Translations under genes and position numbers: made by a program | The notes under the pieces: model-generated | The model's database searches: none | Seen by the model: only the letters and a program-made list of their open reading frames with translations | Told to the model about the DNA's origin: nothing | From: Sporofaciens musculi | GTDB taxonomy: Bacteria > Bacillota > Clostridia > Lachnospirales > Lachnospiraceae | Direction: 5' to 3' | DNA: 64,000 nt | Assembly (NCBI RefSeq): GCF_009830285.1 | Contig: NZ_WUQX01000001.1 | Span: forward strand, 2,666,501-2,730,500 | Part shown: piece after piece, positions 43,942-54,139 of the stretch | How the letters are laid out: the number at the start of each line of letters is the position of its first letter | Position numbering within the stretch: the stretch's first letter is position 1

Positions 43942-45315
43942 ATGCAGTCTTTGCAAGTTGATTTTGGAAATGAAAACGTATCCCGCAATATTCTCTCTGT
44001 AGCTGCGCCCATGCTGGCAGCTCAGCTCATTAACCTGCTCTACAACATCATTGACCGCATCTACATAGGAAAAATCCCAGGGGAGGGCACCCTTGCTCTG
44101 GCAGGACTTGGCTTATGTTTTCCGATTATCACCATGGTGACAGCCTTCTCCAACCTGTTTGGAGTGGGCGGCGCACCTCTGTGCGCCATCGCAAGAGGGA
44201 AAAATGATCTCAAGAAAGCCAGAAAGATTATGAACAATGCCTTCTTTATGCTGATTGTCATTGGAATTGTCCTGACCTTAACTGGAATCACATTCCACAA
44301 ACCCCTGCTCTTTCTGTTCGGTGCAAGTAAAGCCACCTATCCTTACGCCTCCGGCTACATGGTCATCTACCTGCTGGGCACCATCTTTGTGATGGTCTCC
44401 CTTGGGATGAACCCCTACATCAACAGCCAGGGGTTTGCAAGGGTGGGCATGAAGACCGTGTTGTTGGGCGCTGCCATCAATATCGTTCTGGACCCCATTT
44501 TCATATTCCTGCTTCATATGGGCGTCAGAGGAGCGGCGCTGGCCACCGTCATCTCCCAGTTGTTCTCCGCCGCCTGGGTACTACGCTTCCTGACAGGAAA
44601 ACAGGCGGAGCTGACCCTTGATTTCCGTGGATTTTCTCCAGACTTCTCATGTATCTTAGAAGTTGCAAAGCTGGGAGTCTCCACCTTCTGCATGGCATTT
44701 ACCAATGGACTGGTTCAGATTGTCTGCAACTTTATGCTTCAGACCTTTGGCGGAGACCTGTACATCAGCGTCATGACGGTCATAAGCTCAGTCCGTGAGA
44801 TTGCCCAGACGCCTGTAATGGCAATCTCCGAAGGCTCCTCTCCCATCATCAGCTACAACTACGGAGCTTATAATACACGGCTGATGAAGCGGGCAATCCG
44901 CTTCATGACCCGCTTAGGCTTCGCATACACGCTGGCAATCTGGGGCCTTTTCTCTGCCTTTCCTGAATTCTTCATCCGAATATTTAACCACAACGAGGAG
45001 CTTATTGCAGCGGCTGTTCCTTCCATGCACGTCTACTTCTTCGGATTTTTTATGATGGCATTCCAGTTTGCAGGCCAAAGCGTGTTTAAAGCATTAAACA
45101 AGCCCAAGCAGGCGGTATTCTTCTCCATGCTTCGTAAAGTGGTGATTGTTGTACCCCTAACACTCCTTTTGCCCCGTCTTAAAGGCCTTGGGGTAACAGG
45201 CGTCTTTCTTGCCGAGCCAATTTCAAACTTCATCGGCGGCCTTGCCTGTTATCTGACCATGCACGCAACGATTCTGAAACCCTTAAAAACAATCCCAGAG
45301 AAAGGAAATAAATAG
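43942..45315 (+). CDS. MATE-family efflux transporter
   Basis: This 457-aa transporter has 12 predicted membrane segments and the MATE starts of each half (LSVAAPMLAAQLINLLYNIIDRIYIGKI and VAKLGVSTFCMAFTNGLVQIVCN). It exports drugs or cationic compounds using ion gradients. It is divergent from the DUF975 gene and convergent with gpsA. Its GC content is higher than that of its neighbours. Confidence 0.95.
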   Translation: MQSLQVDFGNENVSRNILSVAAPMLAAQLINLLYNIIDRIYIGKIPGEGTLALAGLGLCFPIITMVTAFSNLFGVGGAPLCAIARGKNDLKKARKIMNNAFFMLIVIGIVLTLTGITFHKPLLFLFGASKATYPYASGYMVIYLLGTIFVMVSLGMNPYINSQGFARVGMKTVLLGAAINIVLDPIFIFLLHMGVRGAALATVISQLFSAAWVLRFLTGKQAELTLDFRGFSPDFSCILEVAKLGVSTFCMAFTNGLVQIVCNFMLQTFGGDLYISVMTVISSVREIAQTPVMAISEGSSPIISYNYGAYNTRLMKRAIRFMTRLGFAYTLAIWGLFSAFPEFFIRIFNHNEELIAAAVPSMHVYFFGFFMMAFQFAGQSVFKALNKPKQAVFFSMLRKVVIVVPLTLLLPRLKGLGVTGVFLAEPISNFIGGLACYLTMHATILKPLKTIPEKGNK

Positions 45316-45319
45316 AAAG

Positions 45320-45341
45320 AAGGGGCGCAATCACCCCTTCA
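45320..45341. terminator. hairpin between the MATE gene and gpsA
   Basis: GAAGGGG, an 8-base loop and CCCCTTC lie between convergent stops. A T-run is lacking on both strands, so termination efficiency is uncertain. Confidence 0.5.
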
Positions 45342-45356
45342 TCACATATTCAAGCC

Positions 45357-46379
45357 CTATTCCTGCCAGTGCAAAGCCTGGTGCTCAGGTCTTCCGTCTC
45401 TGAGCATCAGCTCATTTACCGCCTCTCTTGGGTCTTTTCCCTCAAACAGCACTTCACTTACCTTATCAATAATCGGAAGGGACACGCCGTATTTCTGTCC
45501 AAGCTTCACCGCAGCCTTGGCAGAATACACGCCTTCCACCACCATCTGCACCTCGTCCATGGCCTCCTGCATAGTCCTGCCCTGGCCAATGAGATACCCT
45601 GCCTTACGGTTACGACTGTGAACGCTGGCACAGGTTACAATTAGATCCCCGATTCCTGTAAGGCCGGTGAAGCTCTCCACCGCGCCGCCCATCTTCACGC
45701 CAAGTCTGGCAATCTCGGCAATACCTCTGGTAATAAGCGCAGCCTTGGTATTGTCTCCATAGCCTAGTCCGTCCGCGATTCCTGCCGCCAGGGCAATCAC
45801 GTTCTTAAGAGAACCTCCTAACTCCATCCCTCTCATATCAGGGCTAATATACACACGGAACACCTCGTTCATGAACATCTCTTGCAGATACTCGGCAATC
45901 TCCTTTTTTCTGGCGCCTATCACCACGATCGTTGGAAGTCCTCTGCCTACCTCCTCGGCGTGGCTTGGTCCTGACAGAACCGCCACCTGAGCGTTGGGTA
46001 TTTCTTCTTCAATCTGCTGAGAAAGAGTCATCAGCGTACTCTCCTCAATTCCCTTGGCCACATCCACGATAATCTGTCCCTTAGCCACATAGGGACTCAT
46101 GTTGCGCGCCGTACTCCTTGTAAACGGAGACGGCACCGCCAGCACGATGAAGTCCTTTCCCTTCACCGCCTCCTCCATATCTGTGGTAAATATCATATCC
46201 TTTGGAAGCTTTACTCCCGGCAGCTTGTTCACATGCTCACGTTTTTCAGAAAGCATCTTCACTTCATCTTCACTAATCGACCATACGGTAACCTGGTGCC
46301 CGTTTTTGTGGAGAAGAAGCGCCAGCGCTGTTCCCCAACTTCCTGCACCCATAATTCCTACATTTGCCATAGTCCTCAA
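45357..46379 (-). CDS. gpsA: NAD(P)H-dependent glycerol-3-phosphate dehydrogenase
   Basis: GpsA makes sn-glycerol-3-phosphate for phospholipids. The NAD site is VGIMGAGSWGTALALLLHKNGH, and the catalytic region is ELGGSLKNVIALAAGIADGLGYGDNTKAALITRG with the conserved Lys. Length (340 aa) is typical. It follows plsY and der in the same direction, an arrangement common in Firmicutes. Confidence 0.97.
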   Translation of the reverse strand: MRTMANVGIMGAGSWGTALALLLHKNGHQVTVWSISEDEVKMLSEKREHVNKLPGVKLPKDMIFTTDMEEAVKGKDFIVLAVPSPFTRSTARNMSPYVAKGQIIVDVAKGIEESTLMTLSQQIEEEIPNAQVAVLSGPSHAEEVGRGLPTIVVIGARKKEIAEYLQEMFMNEVFRVYISPDMRGMELGGSLKNVIALAAGIADGLGYGDNTKAALITRGIAEIARLGVKMGGAVESFTGLTGIGDLIVTCASVHSRNRKAGYLIGQGRTMQEAMDEVQMVVEGVYSAKAAVKLGQKYGVSLPIIDKVSEVLFEGKDPREAVNELMLRDGRPEHQALHWQE

Positions 46380-46416
46380 ATCCTTTCTTAATATTTTACC
46401 TCTCTTTTGGTATACG

Positions 46417-47061
46417 TCACTGACTCTTTCCCACGCTCAGCTTATTCTCTGTTCCCGACAAAAGCCTTTTAATGTTCGCCCTATGCTTAAAGAATGCCGA
46501 CACCATCAGAAACGCAGCAATCCCGTACATCTCATAGAGATAATTCTGAGCTATGCCATACGCCCCGCTCTGGCCGAGGTAGATAATCTCGCCCAGATAG
46601 ACAATCACCACCACCAGAGAGCCTAAAGACACATATTTTGTTCCTGCCACTATCCCCAGAAATACACAAAGGCAGATCAGTACCATCCAGGCATTGGTCG
46701 TGCTAAGTAAAAGTCCGGCAGTCGTGGCGATCCCTTTTCCGCCTTTGAACTTCATATAAAATGGATAGTTATGCCCAAGAACCGCCCCCATGCCTGCGTA
46801 CATGGACAAAAGAGGCAGCATATCCCCATGGCTGTCCTGATAGATGAAACGCACCAAAAGGACCGCAAACACGCACTTGAAGGCATCTCCAAGAAGGGTT
46901 ACGACTCCTGCCCTCCACCCCATAGTCCTGAGCGCGTTGGTGGTTCCCGCATTGCCGCTTCCCTTACTTCGGATATCTATATGATGCAGCTTCCCATATA
47001 GATATCCCGTCTGCAAAAGACCAAATAAATACCCAATTAACACACTGATCAAACGTTCCAT
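46417..47061 (-). CDS. plsY: acyl-phosphate:glycerol-3-phosphate acyltransferase
   Basis: PlsY (214 aa) is a membrane acyltransferase that makes lysophosphatidic acid from the GpsA product. Motifs include IDIRSKGSGNAGTTNALRTMG and GHNYPFYMKFKGGKGIATTAG, with the usual five to seven membrane segments. It lies 2 bases from the der stop. Confidence 0.97.
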   Translation of the reverse strand: MERLISVLIGYLFGLLQTGYLYGKLHHIDIRSKGSGNAGTTNALRTMGWRAGVVTLLGDAFKCVFAVLLVRFIYQDSHGDMLPLLSMYAGMGAVLGHNYPFYMKFKGGKGIATTAGLLLSTTNAWMVLICLCVFLGIVAGTKYVSLGSLVVVIVYLGEIIYLGQSGAYGIAQNYLYEMYGIAAFLMVSAFFKHRANIKRLLSGTENKLSVGKSQ

Positions 47062-47063
47062 AA

Positions 47064-48392
47064 CTAACGCCCCTTCTCCTTTCTCTCCCTGATGAAGAAT
47101 TTCAGGGAGGTTCCACAGAAGCCAAATGCCTCCCGTATCTTATTCTCAAGATACCTGGTATAAGAGAAATGCATCAGCTCCTTATCATTCACAAAAATCA
47201 CAAATGTGGGCGGCTTCACAGATACCTGGGTGATATAGTAAAGCTTCAAACGCTTCCCTTTATCTGAGGGAGGCTGCTGCATTGCCACAGCCTCCGTCAT
47301 AATCTCATTGAGCACGCCTGTCGCCACACGCATGGTCTGATTCGCAATCACCATATCTATCATGTCGTATAACTTGATTAGACGCTGTCCTGTATGGGCG
47401 GATACATACATAATCTCTGCATAAGGCATGAAGGACAAAACGCGGCGAACTTCGTTCTCATACTCCCTCATGGTCTTATCGTTCTTCTCAATGGCGTCCC
47501 ACTTATTGACCACAATAATAATACCCTTGCCCCGCTCATGGGCAATTCCGGCAATCTTGGCATCCTGCTCGGTTACGCCCTCCACAGCATCAATAACCAT
47601 CAGCACCACATCCGCCCGCTCTACGGCGGACACGGCCCGTATAATGCTGTAACGCTCTAACTCCTCCTTAATCTTACTCTTACGGCGAAGTCCGGCGGTA
47701 TCGATGAACACATATTCTTTCCCATTGTAAACAATGTCTGTGTCAATGGCATCCCTGGTGGTCCCTGCAATGTCTGATACAATCACACGCTGTTCACCCA
47801 GAAGTTTATTGATAATGGAAGATTTCCCCACGTTTGGCTTTCCAATGATCGCCACCCGCGGTCTTTCATCCTCCTCCTCACTCTCCTCTCCTTTTGGGAA
47901 ATACTTGATTACTTCATCCAGCATATCCCCAAGTCCAAGCCGCGACGCCGATGAAACAGGCAATGGCTCGCCAATTCCCAGGTTGTAAAATTCATACACA
48001 TCCGGCATGTACTTCTCGAAGCTGTCCACCTTGTTCACCACCAGCAGGACCGGTTTTGCCGACCGTCTCAGCATATCCGCCACCTTCGAGTCCGCGTCCA
48101 CCAACCCCTGGCGTACATCCGTCAGAAACAGGATGACATCCGCTGTATCAATGGCAATCTGCGCCTGCTCACGCATCTGTGACAGAATAATATCCTTGCT
48201 CTCCGGCTCGATTCCCCCTGTATCCACCAGGGTAAACTCCCTGTCAAGCCAGGAAACATCTGCATAGATACGGTCCCTGGTCACGCCAGGAGTATCCTTT
48301 ACAATCGAAATCATCCCGCCGGCCAGCGCATTAAAAAGGGTCGATTTTCCTACGTTGGGCCTTCCAACAATCGCCACTACTGGTTTACTCAT
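47064..48392 (-). CDS. der: ribosome biogenesis GTPase Der
   Basis: EngA/Der (442 aa) has two tandem GTPase domains, [17 protein letters not shown] and [18 protein letters not shown], each with DTAG/DTGG and NKxD motifs, plus a C-terminal KH-like domain ([32 protein letters not shown]). It acts in 50S assembly. Confidence 0.98.
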   Translation of the reverse strand: MSKPVVAIVGRPNVGKSTLFNALAGGMISIVKDTPGVTRDRIYADVSWLDREFTLVDTGGIEPESKDIILSQMREQAQIAIDTADVILFLTDVRQGLVDADSKVADMLRRSAKPVLLVVNKVDSFEKYMPDVYEFYNLGIGEPLPVSSASRLGLGDMLDEVIKYFPKGEESEEEDERPRVAIIGKPNVGKSSIINKLLGEQRVIVSDIAGTTRDAIDTDIVYNGKEYVFIDTAGLRRKSKIKEELERYSIIRAVSAVERADVVLMVIDAVEGVTEQDAKIAGIAHERGKGIIIVVNKWDAIEKNDKTMREYENEVRRVLSFMPYAEIMYVSAHTGQRLIKLYDMIDMVIANQTMRVATGVLNEIMTEAVAMQQPPSDKGKRLKLYYITQVSVKPPTFVIFVNDKELMHFSYTRYLENKIREAFGFCGTSLKFFIRERKEKGR

Positions 48393-48464
48393 ACTCTATC
48401 TCCTATTCTCATCTGTTCTCTTCATACGGAAATCCAAGCTAAAACCTTCCATGCCCTCCTGCCT

Positions 48465-49784
48465 TCAGACACTCAGCACAGCCTCCACGAAATCCCGTCC
48501 GCTTGATTTTACAATATCTACTCGTACTTGTAAAGCATCTTCCACCTCTGAGCGGGTAATATCATCCAGGAACACATCTTCTCCGCTGCGGAACATATTG
48601 CAGGGCAAAAGCAATCGTTCTCCTAACTTTCTTCCCTGAAGCTGGGCAATCAAATCCTGTCCTGTAATAAGACCTGACACTGTAATCATTTCCCCAAAGA
48701 AATCATTTTGGATTGGGTAAATATAAATCTTCGTCCTTTGGAACCTGCCCTCTAGCCTTTCTGCCATCCGCCGGATATAGGGATAGGCTAAAACCCCTGT
48801 GGCGATAGAAACCTCTCTCACCTTGTTGTCGCCTTTTGTCTTGTCATAAGCCTTTAAAAATTCATCCTCCAAAAGACGCAGCATCCCCACACCGTTTTCC
48901 AACTGAAGATATCCATCGTACTGGTCCTCCTTCGGAAGCTCTTGCCCTGCCAGAATATACCACTCATCGCCTCCATGAATAAAATGGATTCCATACTCCT
49001 TATAAATCAAAGCCTGCCACCTGTGAATGGTTTCTAAGACTTTTTGCGCATCCTCTCTGTCAAAGGGCAGTAAAGGGTATAGGCCCTCCCGATACTTTGT
49101 AAGTCCTACTGGAACCACAGACACGCTCTGCAAAAAAGGGATATACTTAGTCAGTTCACGAATGCTGTGCTCTAATTCCTCACCGTCATTGACACCCTTA
49201 CACAGCACAATCTGACCATTCATCTGAATGCCGCCCTCATAGAGCTTATCCACCTTCTTTAAAGCCTCTCCTGCAAAACGATTGTGAAGCATCCTGCACC
49301 GAAGGTCTGGGTTCATGGTATGGAACGATATATTGATAGGCTCCAGATGGTAGTTCATGATTCTGTCTATATCATGGTCGCTCATGTTCGTAAGAGTCAC
49401 ATAATTCCCCTGGAGGAAAGACAGCCTGGAATCATCATCCTTAAAATACAGAGTCTCTCTCATCCCCTTGGGCATCTGGTCGATGAAGCAGAACATACAC
49501 TTGTTTCTGCAAGACCGATACTCATCCATCAGCCCCTGCTCAAATTCTATCCCTAAGTCCTCCTCATAATCCTTCTCGATCTCAAGCTCCCATTCCTCAC
49601 CGTCAGGCTTTTGGATGAGAAGGGTCAGTTCCTCATCATTTACAAAAAAATGATAGTCAAACACATCCTCGACCTCATTTTCATTGATGGAAATCAGCTT
49701 GTCTCCTGGCTCAATTCCCATCTCCTTCGCAATACTGTCCGGCAGCACCCTCTTTATCACATGCTCATGCTTCTTTATACTCAT
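48465..49784 (-). CDS. DUF512 family protein (PDZ-like and radical-SAM-like)
   Basis: The 439-aa protein begins with a PDZ-like segment (VLPDSIAKEMGIEPGDKLISINENEVEDVFDY). A radical-SAM-type cysteine motif CRNKCMFCFIDQ follows, then DUF512 sequence ending with the FLDDITRSEVEDALQ block. It is commonly located next to der in Clostridia. The reaction is unknown. Confidence 0.92.
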   Translation of the reverse strand: MSIKKHEHVIKRVLPDSIAKEMGIEPGDKLISINENEVEDVFDYHFFVNDEELTLLIQKPDGEEWELEIEKDYEEDLGIEFEQGLMDEYRSCRNKCMFCFIDQMPKGMRETLYFKDDDSRLSFLQGNYVTLTNMSDHDIDRIMNYHLEPINISFHTMNPDLRCRMLHNRFAGEALKKVDKLYEGGIQMNGQIVLCKGVNDGEELEHSIRELTKYIPFLQSVSVVPVGLTKYREGLYPLLPFDREDAQKVLETIHRWQALIYKEYGIHFIHGGDEWYILAGQELPKEDQYDGYLQLENGVGMLRLLEDEFLKAYDKTKGDNKVREVSIATGVLAYPYIRRMAERLEGRFQRTKIYIYPIQNDFFGEMITVSGLITGQDLIAQLQGRKLGERLLLPCNMFRSGEDVFLDDITRSEVEDALQVRVDIVKSSGRDFVEAVLSV

Positions 49785-49982
49785 CTTTTACTGCTTCTCC
49801 CCAACTCTATCTTCACAATTTAAGTATAGCACATCCCTGTCTTAATTTCCATAAAATGTAGTTTAGGTTACTGTTTTAGAGATGTTTTCATATATTTATA
49901 CAATCTATTGTTGACCGCTCTCCCAAAAAAATGTTATAAATATCTTAGGATTGTATCAATTAACACATATTAGGAGATTACC

Positions 49983-51173
49983 ATGCCAAATATCAAATTA
50001 ATGGAAACGGCGCTTCCAATAGCGCCTCTTAAGATTGCTGCTCTTGATTCCTGTAAAGAGCTTGGACAGAAAGTGGACCAATATATTGTACAGTTCCGCC
50101 AGGATGCGCTGCGGGAGTCTCTGGATTCCCCGCTTTTTTCCAGCTATCAACTGGATACCTATCTGGTAGGCTGTCAGTGCCCGCGCTTTGGCACAGGGGA
50201 AGCCAAAGGTCTGATTCACGAATCCATCCGAGGCAAAGACCTGTTCATCATCGTTGACGTATGCAACTACAGCCTGACTTACACAGTCAACGGGCACAAA
50301 AACCATATGTCTCCGGATGACCATTACCAGGATTTGAAACGAATTATCTCAGCAGCCAACGGCAAAGCACATCGGCTGAATGTTCTCATGCCATTCCTGT
50401 ATGAGAGCCGCCAGCACAAGCGCACCAAGCGGGAATCCCTGGACTGCGCTCTGGCTCTCCAGGAATTGACGGATATGGGTGTGGACAATATCATTACCTT
50501 TGACGCCCACGACCCCAGAGTGCAGAATTCCATCCCACTCCACGGCTTCGACAGCTTTAATCCGCCTTACCAGTTCATCAAGGCGCTTTTGCGCGCAGAG
50601 CCAAATCTGCTTGTGGACAAGGACCATCTGATGATTGTAAGCCCTGACGAGGGCGCCATGCACCGAGCCGTCTATTTTTCCAACGTAACCGGCGTGAATA
50701 TGGGGATGTTCTACAAACGCCGTGACTATTCCACCGTCGTCAAGGGAAAGAACCCTATTGTTGCCCACGAATTTCTTGGGGACGACATTCACGGGAAGGA
50801 TGTAATCATCGTGGACGACATGATCTCCTCCGGAGAAAGTATGCTGGATGTGGCAAAACAGATCAAAGAGCGGGGCGCTAAGCGGGTGTTTGTATGCACC
50901 ACTTTCGGACTGTTTACAGAAGGCTTCGGAATCTTTGACGATTATTACAACAAAGGCTATATCGACCGTGTGATCACCACCAACCTGACCTATCTTCCTC
51001 CGGAAGCTTATGAGAAGCCTTACTTCGTGGTGGCAGATATGAGCAAATTCATCGCATTGATTATAGATTCCTTAAACCACGATATTACCATTGGAAAAGT
51101 CCTGAATCCTACGGACAAAATCCATGGACTTCTTGCACAGCACAACCAGAGGCTCACACCGTCTTTGGGCTAA
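49983..51173 (+). CDS. ribose-phosphate pyrophosphokinase, long variant
   Basis: This PRPP synthetase family protein has the PRPP-binding loop DVIIVDDMISSGESMLDVAKQIKERGAKRVFVCTTFGL. The N-terminal half carries LNVLMPFLYESRQHKRTKRESLDCALALQELTDMGVDNIITFDAHDP. At 396 aa it is about 80 residues longer than the usual Prs, which suggests a divergent clade or an additional N-terminal segment. It is divergent from the DUF512 gene. Confidence 0.88.
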   Translation: MPNIKLMETALPIAPLKIAALDSCKELGQKVDQYIVQFRQDALRESLDSPLFSSYQLDTYLVGCQCPRFGTGEAKGLIHESIRGKDLFIIVDVCNYSLTYTVNGHKNHMSPDDHYQDLKRIISAANGKAHRLNVLMPFLYESRQHKRTKRESLDCALALQELTDMGVDNIITFDAHDPRVQNSIPLHGFDSFNPPYQFIKALLRAEPNLLVDKDHLMIVSPDEGAMHRAVYFSNVTGVNMGMFYKRRDYSTVVKGKNPIVAHEFLGDDIHGKDVIIVDDMISSGESMLDVAKQIKERGAKRVFVCTTFGLFTEGFGIFDDYYNKGYIDRVITTNLTYLPPEAYEKPYFVVADMSKFIALIIDSLNHDITIGKVLNPTDKIHGLLAQHNQRLTPSLG

Positions 51174-51207
51174 CTAAAAAGACTCACAAATATTCTTAAG
51201 ATAAAAG

Positions 51208-51253
51208 AGACTGACAGGAACCTTATATCGGTTCCCTGACAGCCTCTTTTTCT
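51208..51253 (+). terminator. terminator of the PRPP synthetase gene
   Basis: A stem of GAGACTGACAGGAACC with GGTTCCCTGACAGCCTC (one mismatch, one wobble, one bulge) is followed by TTTTTC. It lies about 35 bases after the stop and between convergent genes. Confidence 0.75.
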
Positions 51254-51305
51254 AACCACACGCTCATCTTATCACAAGGCATCCTTCCAAGAGAAGGCCT
51301 GCCAT

Positions 51306-52763
51306 CTATTTACAGAAATCCGTATAACTGGTTCCGTTCTGCATCCCAATCCCCCGTGCCGCAGCCAGCTCGGAAACTGTCACCAACTGGTAGCCTGCCT
51401 CAATCAGCTTCGGAATCAGCACAATGGCCGCATCCACACTCTCTGTATGGATATCGTGCATAAGGACAATGTCCCCGTCCTTCACCTTCTGCATAACATT
51501 ATCAATCGTAGCCTGGGCATTCCTGGTCTTCCAGTCCAGAGTATCAATATTCCAGAGAATCAGCGGCATCCCTGCCACGGACTTAAGAGTGCTTCCAATG
51601 GCGCCGTAGGGCGGACGAAGTACAGAAGCCGACTGTCCCGACGCATCCTTTATATTCTGGTTCGTACGGTCAATCTGATCCCTGATTCCCGCTGCATCCA
51701 TCTTGGAGAGATCCGGATGGTCGAAGGAGTGACTTCCAAGCTCACACCCAATCTCCTTCATCCGCTTCACCTCATTGGGGTATCTTGGCACATTCTTTCC
51801 CTGCATAAAGAAAGTTGCATGGGCATGGTTCGCAGCAAGCGCCTCCAGAAGCTCTCCGGTGCGCTTCCCCGGCCCGTCGTCGAACGTTAAGGCAACCATC
51901 GGCCTTGACGGATCCACTCTGCTGGCTTCCATAGACTTAAGCACACCCTCCTTGTTAAAGGAGCACTTGGTCATCCCTATGAATATCTCGCCTTTGACCA
52001 TCTTCCCCTCCTGGTCGAAGTAGTATGTATTCTCGTCAATATCCTTCCAGCCGGTCACCATCCTTCCGTCAGCCTCAAGGTAATATTTGGAGCCGTCTAC
52101 TTCCACAAAGCCTGTCTTGCGGACACCGTCTCCATCCATATAATATCGGAGGCCTCCGGCGTCCACGAAGCCGGTTGCCTTGTTGCCTTCGCTGTCAAAA
52201 TAATAAGTGTTCCCATTGGAAACCACGAAATCATTGGTCACATAGGTTCCGTCATAGCGTTTGAACCGTTCGCCGTCCCACTCTCCCATTGCATTCTTCA
52301 CCGTCAACATCCCATCCAGGGTATCAATGCTAACCAGACCGACCCACTCCTTATCAAGAGCTGTCTGAATCTCATCCGAAAGTACAAGATGCATAGGATA
52401 CTCTCCCTCCACAGCAGTATCCGCCTCACATGCCACAGTGTATCCCTTCCCGCTCTCGAAATCCTTCAAAAGCTTCGCCGCCGTATAGTTAGATTCCCCG
52501 TCTAAGACCGTCTCTGGATTACCAACCACCTCCGCCTCAATCTCAAATGCCGGAAGTTCTTCCCCCTGTAAGATGGATACCTCCTTGAGCTTCAGATAAA
52601 CAGATGCCTCCTGCCTGGAAGCGGTTGCCGTGGTCAAAAAAAGAAGTGGAACCACACAAATCATCAAAAGAGTAAGAATGCGCAGACACATCCTCACTCT
52701 CCTCACCTTCCGGATCCTTTTCTCCTTCAATAACCTTCTTTCCTCATTCCTATCTTTCGTCAT
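51306..52763 (-). CDS. polysaccharide deacetylase with cell-wall-binding repeats
   Basis: A basic cytoplasmic N-terminus and one membrane segment (ILTLLMICVVPLLFLTTATA) precede about four choline-binding-like repeats (NTYYFDSEGNKATGFVDAGGLRYYMDGDGVRKTGF...). A NodB domain follows with VALTFDDGPGKRT, GSHSFDHPDLSKM and RPPYGAIGS. It probably deacetylates peptidoglycan or another wall glycan. I chose ATG 52763 because GGGGAG lies upstream of it; a frame 10 codons longer has no site. Confidence 0.92.
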   Translation of the reverse strand: MTKDRNEERRLLKEKRIRKVRRVRMCLRILTLLMICVVPLLFLTTATASRQEASVYLKLKEVSILQGEELPAFEIEAEVVGNPETVLDGESNYTAAKLLKDFESGKGYTVACEADTAVEGEYPMHLVLSDEIQTALDKEWVGLVSIDTLDGMLTVKNAMGEWDGERFKRYDGTYVTNDFVVSNGNTYYFDSEGNKATGFVDAGGLRYYMDGDGVRKTGFVEVDGSKYYLEADGRMVTGWKDIDENTYYFDQEGKMVKGEIFIGMTKCSFNKEGVLKSMEASRVDPSRPMVALTFDDGPGKRTGELLEALAANHAHATFFMQGKNVPRYPNEVKRMKEIGCELGSHSFDHPDLSKMDAAGIRDQIDRTNQNIKDASGQSASVLRPPYGAIGSTLKSVAGMPLILWNIDTLDWKTRNAQATIDNVMQKVKDGDIVLMHDIHTESVDAAIVLIPKLIEAGYQLVTVSELAAARGIGMQNGTSYTDFCK

Positions 52764-52973
52764 TCCTAATATCTCCCCTGTATATCCAGCCATTCTGTCG
52801 CGTCACTTAGGTAAAACCACACATATATCTGTTTGGTTCTTTAGCTGAGTATACAGGAAATCAAAAAACAATTCAATAAATATTATGTTAAGAATATTTA
52901 ATTATTCTTTAACATTCTCATTAAAAATCAAGTTCTGAATAATCTATACCAAAACTTTGCAGTTTTACTGTTC

Positions 52974-54137
52974 TTATCGAATAACACGAACGCGCAGCAC
53001 CTCTTTCACCTGTGAAAGCTCATCAGCCACACTGTCCGATACAGGACTGTCAAGATCAATCATAGTATACGCATATTTCCCTTTGCTCTTATTAGTCAAA
53101 TCCGCAATATTCATATTATCCTTTGCCAGAATCTTAGTAAACTGTCCAATCATGTTGGGCACGTTTCTGTGGAGAAGCAAAATTCTGGTATTGTCCCCCT
53201 TAACGCCCATATCACAGTTGGGATAATTAACTGAATTCTTAATATTTCCATTCTCCAGATAATCCCGCAGCTGCTTAACCGCCATCCTGGCACAGTTATC
53301 CTCTGACTCCTCTGTGGACGCCCCAAGGTGGGGAATCACAATCGCACCCTTAACCCCTGCCGTCACTGGCGTAGGGAAATCCGATACATAGTGCTTCACA
53401 TGGCCTGACAAAAGAGCATCCACCATGGCCTCCTCGTCCACCAGCACGTCTCTGGCAAAATTCAGCACCACTACGCCCTTTTTCATCAGACCGATGGCGT
53501 CCTTATCAATCATTCCCTTGGTCTGCTCCATTGCGGGAACGTGAATCGTAATATAGTCGCAGCCCTGATACAGCTCATCAACGGTCTTCGCATGATGGAT
53601 ACTCCTGGACAGCCTCCAAGCGGAATCCACGGAGACATAAGGGTCGTAGCCGTATACATCCATCCCAAGGTTCGTTGCAGCATTGGCCACCAGCACCCCA
53701 ATGGCCCCAAGGCCAATGACGCCCAGTTTTTTGCCCTCTAACTCGCATCCGGCAAATGCTTTCTTTGCCTTCTCAGCGTCCTTTGCAATATTGCCGTCCT
53801 CCTCGTTCTCCTGTACCCAGTTGATACCGCCAATAATGTCCCGCGACGCAAGAAACATGCCTGCAATGACCAACTCCTTTACACCGTTGGCATTGGCTCC
53901 CGGCGTATTGAATACAACAATTCCCTCCTCCGCACATCTCTCAAGGGGAATATTGTTGACTCCTGCGCCTGCCCTTGCAATCACCTTAAGGTTCTTAGAA
54001 AACTCCGTGTCGTGCAGATTTGCGCTTCTTACCAGAACCGCGTCCGCCTTTTCCATTGTACCCGCCGGAACATATTCCTCCGTCAATTTTTCAAGTCCCA
54101 CATCAGAGATTGGATTTAAGCAATAATATTTATACAT
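52974..54137 (-). CDS. serA: D-3-phosphoglycerate dehydrogenase
   Basis: The enzyme catalyses the first step of serine synthesis. NAD site: KKLGVIGLGAIGVLVANAATNLGMDVYGYDPY. The 2-hydroxyacid dehydrogenase pattern and catalytic His (IVIPHLGASTEESEDN) are present, and a C-terminal ACT domain (NMIGQFTKILAKDNMNIADLTNKSKGKYAYTMIDLDSPV) should confer feedback regulation. It starts 2 bases after serC. Confidence 0.96.
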   Translation of the reverse strand: MYKYYCLNPISDVGLEKLTEEYVPAGTMEKADAVLVRSANLHDTEFSKNLKVIARAGAGVNNIPLERCAEEGIVVFNTPGANANGVKELVIAGMFLASRDIIGGINWVQENEEDGNIAKDAEKAKKAFAGCELEGKKLGVIGLGAIGVLVANAATNLGMDVYGYDPYVSVDSAWRLSRSIHHAKTVDELYQGCDYITIHVPAMEQTKGMIDKDAIGLMKKGVVVLNFARDVLVDEEAMVDALLSGHVKHYVSDFPTPVTAGVKGAIVIPHLGASTEESEDNCARMAVKQLRDYLENGNIKNSVNYPNCDMGVKGDNTRILLLHRNVPNMIGQFTKILAKDNMNIADLTNKSKGKYAYTMIDLDSPVSDSVADELSQVKEVLRVRVIR

Positions 54138-54139
54138 GA

